This document shows, one piece after another, positions 5,860 through 6,777 of a stretch of 6,777 nucleotides of DNA. Each line of letters starts with the position of its first letter. Position 1 is the stretch's first letter. The DNA is from Dehalococcoidia bacterium. GTDB lineage: Bacteria; Chloroflexota; Dehalococcoidia; UBA2985. The stretch covers positions 1 through 6,777 of the forward strand of contig JASLXI010000045.1 in assembly GCA_030740415.1 (NCBI GenBank), in the 5' to 3' direction. Below the pieces are notes generated by a model, which was not told the origin of the DNA, searched no databases, and saw only the letters and a program-made list of their open reading frames with translations. Position numbers and translations under genes: made by a program.

Positions 5860-6777
5860 GTGACGACGCTGGAGATAGGATGGAGAAGAGATAAACTAGG
5901 GCTGGGGGTTTGGCAGCACCAAGGCAAGGTTGCCATCACCGGTTGGGGGCAATCCCCAGTTGACCGGCGCTGGGATGGAACATCCATGGACAAGATTCTG
6001 GGCGCATATGCCATTATCGCCATCAGGCGTGCCTTGGAGGACGCGGGCGTAAAGCCGGAGGAGGTCGATGGGCTCCTCTGTTGCCCGGATAATATGGCAG
6101 GAGCCGGTGTTGCGGGTCCCGCAGGCCAGTGGGGGCCAGACCGTCCGTACTTTTCGCCGCCGTATGATACCGAGGACGGCATCAGCGTCGTGACTAACAA
6201 ATGGTTGCTTAGTCAGATGCCGGAGTTAACTAATGTTAAATATGCCCCAGATAACGCGCCCGCGATCGGTGAAGGTATGGGATTTGCGGCCCAGGCGTGC
6301 GCCGACGGCATGTACCAGGTCGGGGTATACGTCTACACGGCGAATAACCTGGAAGGCCGGTATCGCCGGGGCGGGGACAACGCAGGTGATTTTGCTAGCG
6401 GTAGCCGTCAATGGACCACTCCCTGGGGTGCCGCGGGTGGGCAGGACGCTCGACCTCTCCAAGGCTATTGTGCCAAGTACGGTGTGGAATGGGATGACAT
6501 GAGGGCCCCCATCATCCTCAACGAGCATCGAAACGGCCTGATAAAACAACCGTCAGATTTTGAGGGGTGGAGCTTCTATCTTCAGAATGGGGCCTCAGGA
6601 CTCAGCAAAGAGGACTACATTAATTCTAGGCCAACCTTCTGGCCCATCAAGATCTGGGACTGTGATAGGCCGGTTAACTCGGTTGGGGCTTTTGTCTTCA
6701 CCACTGCCGAGCGCTCTCGGGACATGCGTCAAAAACCAGTCTACGTGATGAATCATAACCAGGGGAACACCGGTAGA
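5860..6777 (+). CDS. Thiolase-like (lipid-transfer/SCP-x type) protein, partial at the window edge
   Basis: The first 306 codons of a thiolase-superfamily gene, with no stop before the window end; relatives are usually about 390-400 residues. The start is GTG 5860, six bases after AAAGGGG (5847-5853), with an in-frame TGA at 5854-5856 just upstream. This gives a 21-residue N-terminal extension before GKVAITGWGQSP (22-33). Family signs are the helix RRALEDAGVKPEEVDGLL (56-73), AAQACADGM (143-151), NNLEGRYRRGG (162-172) and IWDCDRPVNSVGAFVFTTAERSRD (split here as WDCDRPVNSVG 266-276 and TTAERSRD 281-288). No cysteine lies at 130-146, where SCP-x thiolases carry the nucleophile in NNNCSTG. With the DUF35 partner, this suggests a non-thiolytic enzyme such as an Ltp2-like retro-aldolase acting on an acyl-CoA. 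The substrate is unknown and the C-terminal catalytic residues lie outside the window. Confidence 0.9.
   Translation, partial: MTTLEIGWRRDKLGLGVWQHQGKVAITGWGQSPVDRRWDGTSMDKILGAYAIIAIRRALEDAGVKPEEVDGLLCCPDNMAGAGVAGPAGQWGPDRPYFSPPYDTEDGISVVTNKWLLSQMPELTNVKYAPDNAPAIGEGMGFAAQACADGMYQVGVYVYTANNLEGRYRRGGDNAGDFASGSRQWTTPWGAAGGQDARPLQGYCAKYGVEWDDMRAPIILNEHRNGLIKQPSDFEGWSFYLQNGASGLSKEDYINSRPTFWPIKIWDCDRPVNSVGAFVFTTAERSRDMRQKPVYVMNHNQGNTGR

Noticed and set aside
5841..5894. 17-codon ATG mini-ORF between the DUF35 and thiolase-like genes
   Set aside because: It overlaps the GTG start of the thiolase-like gene in another frame and has no ribosome binding site of its own.
5805..6200. 131-codon minus-strand frame
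   Set aside because: It is antisense to the thiolase-like gene start and its translation resembles no family.
6226..6549. Minus- and plus-strand frames of about 90-107 codons inside the right-end gene
   Set aside because: They are shadows of the thiolase-like coding frame, which stays open for 306 codons with family motifs.

Overview
The window looks like a piece of a moderately G+C-rich bacterial chromosome. The best guess for origin is Chloroflexota (Dehalococcoidia/SAR202-like). This rests on gene content alone: a class V aminotransferase in tandem with a long-form SerA, a DUF35 protein paired with a thiolase-like protein, and a sulfatase-like remnant. There is no rRNA or marker gene to confirm it. 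No tRNA, rRNA, CRISPR array, IS element or phage gene was seen.

Left part (1-2934, + strand): a two-gene serine-biosynthesis operon. A class V PLP aminotransferase (204-1322) overlaps by 4 nt a 526-residue D-3-phosphoglycerate dehydrogenase (1319-2899). SerA would make 3-phosphohydroxypyruvate and the aminotransferase would probably convert it to phosphoserine in place of a classical SerC. The operon is preceded by about 200 nt that can fold into nested helices, and also by a -10-like hexamer placed for leaderless transcription. It ends in a hairpin terminator right after serA.

Middle (3116-3877, - strand): a convergent gene for a YfcE/MJ0936-type metallophosphoesterase. It has an excellent ribosome binding site, but three of the seven usual metal-ligand positions are changed. 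A second weak hairpin lies between the converging genes.

Middle right (about 3949-5296): a lower-G+C, patchy region. It holds a C-terminal remnant of what looks like a sulfatase, a lone class I SAM-dependent methyltransferase gene (4183-4866) flanked by two imperfect 58-bp direct repeats, and a stretch with only one doubtful minus-strand ORF. This part looks like an accessory or decaying insertion between conserved blocks.

Right end (5294-6777, + strand): a promoter with a perfect extended -10 leads into a DUF35 zinc-ribbon/OB-fold gene and then a thiolase-like gene that runs off the window. Such pairs form acyl-CoA-binding complexes that act as thiolases or, as in Ltp2-ChsH2(DUF35), as retro-aldolases. 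The thiolase-like protein has no cysteine where the thiolase nucleophile would sit, which favours the second kind of chemistry or another non-thiolytic role.
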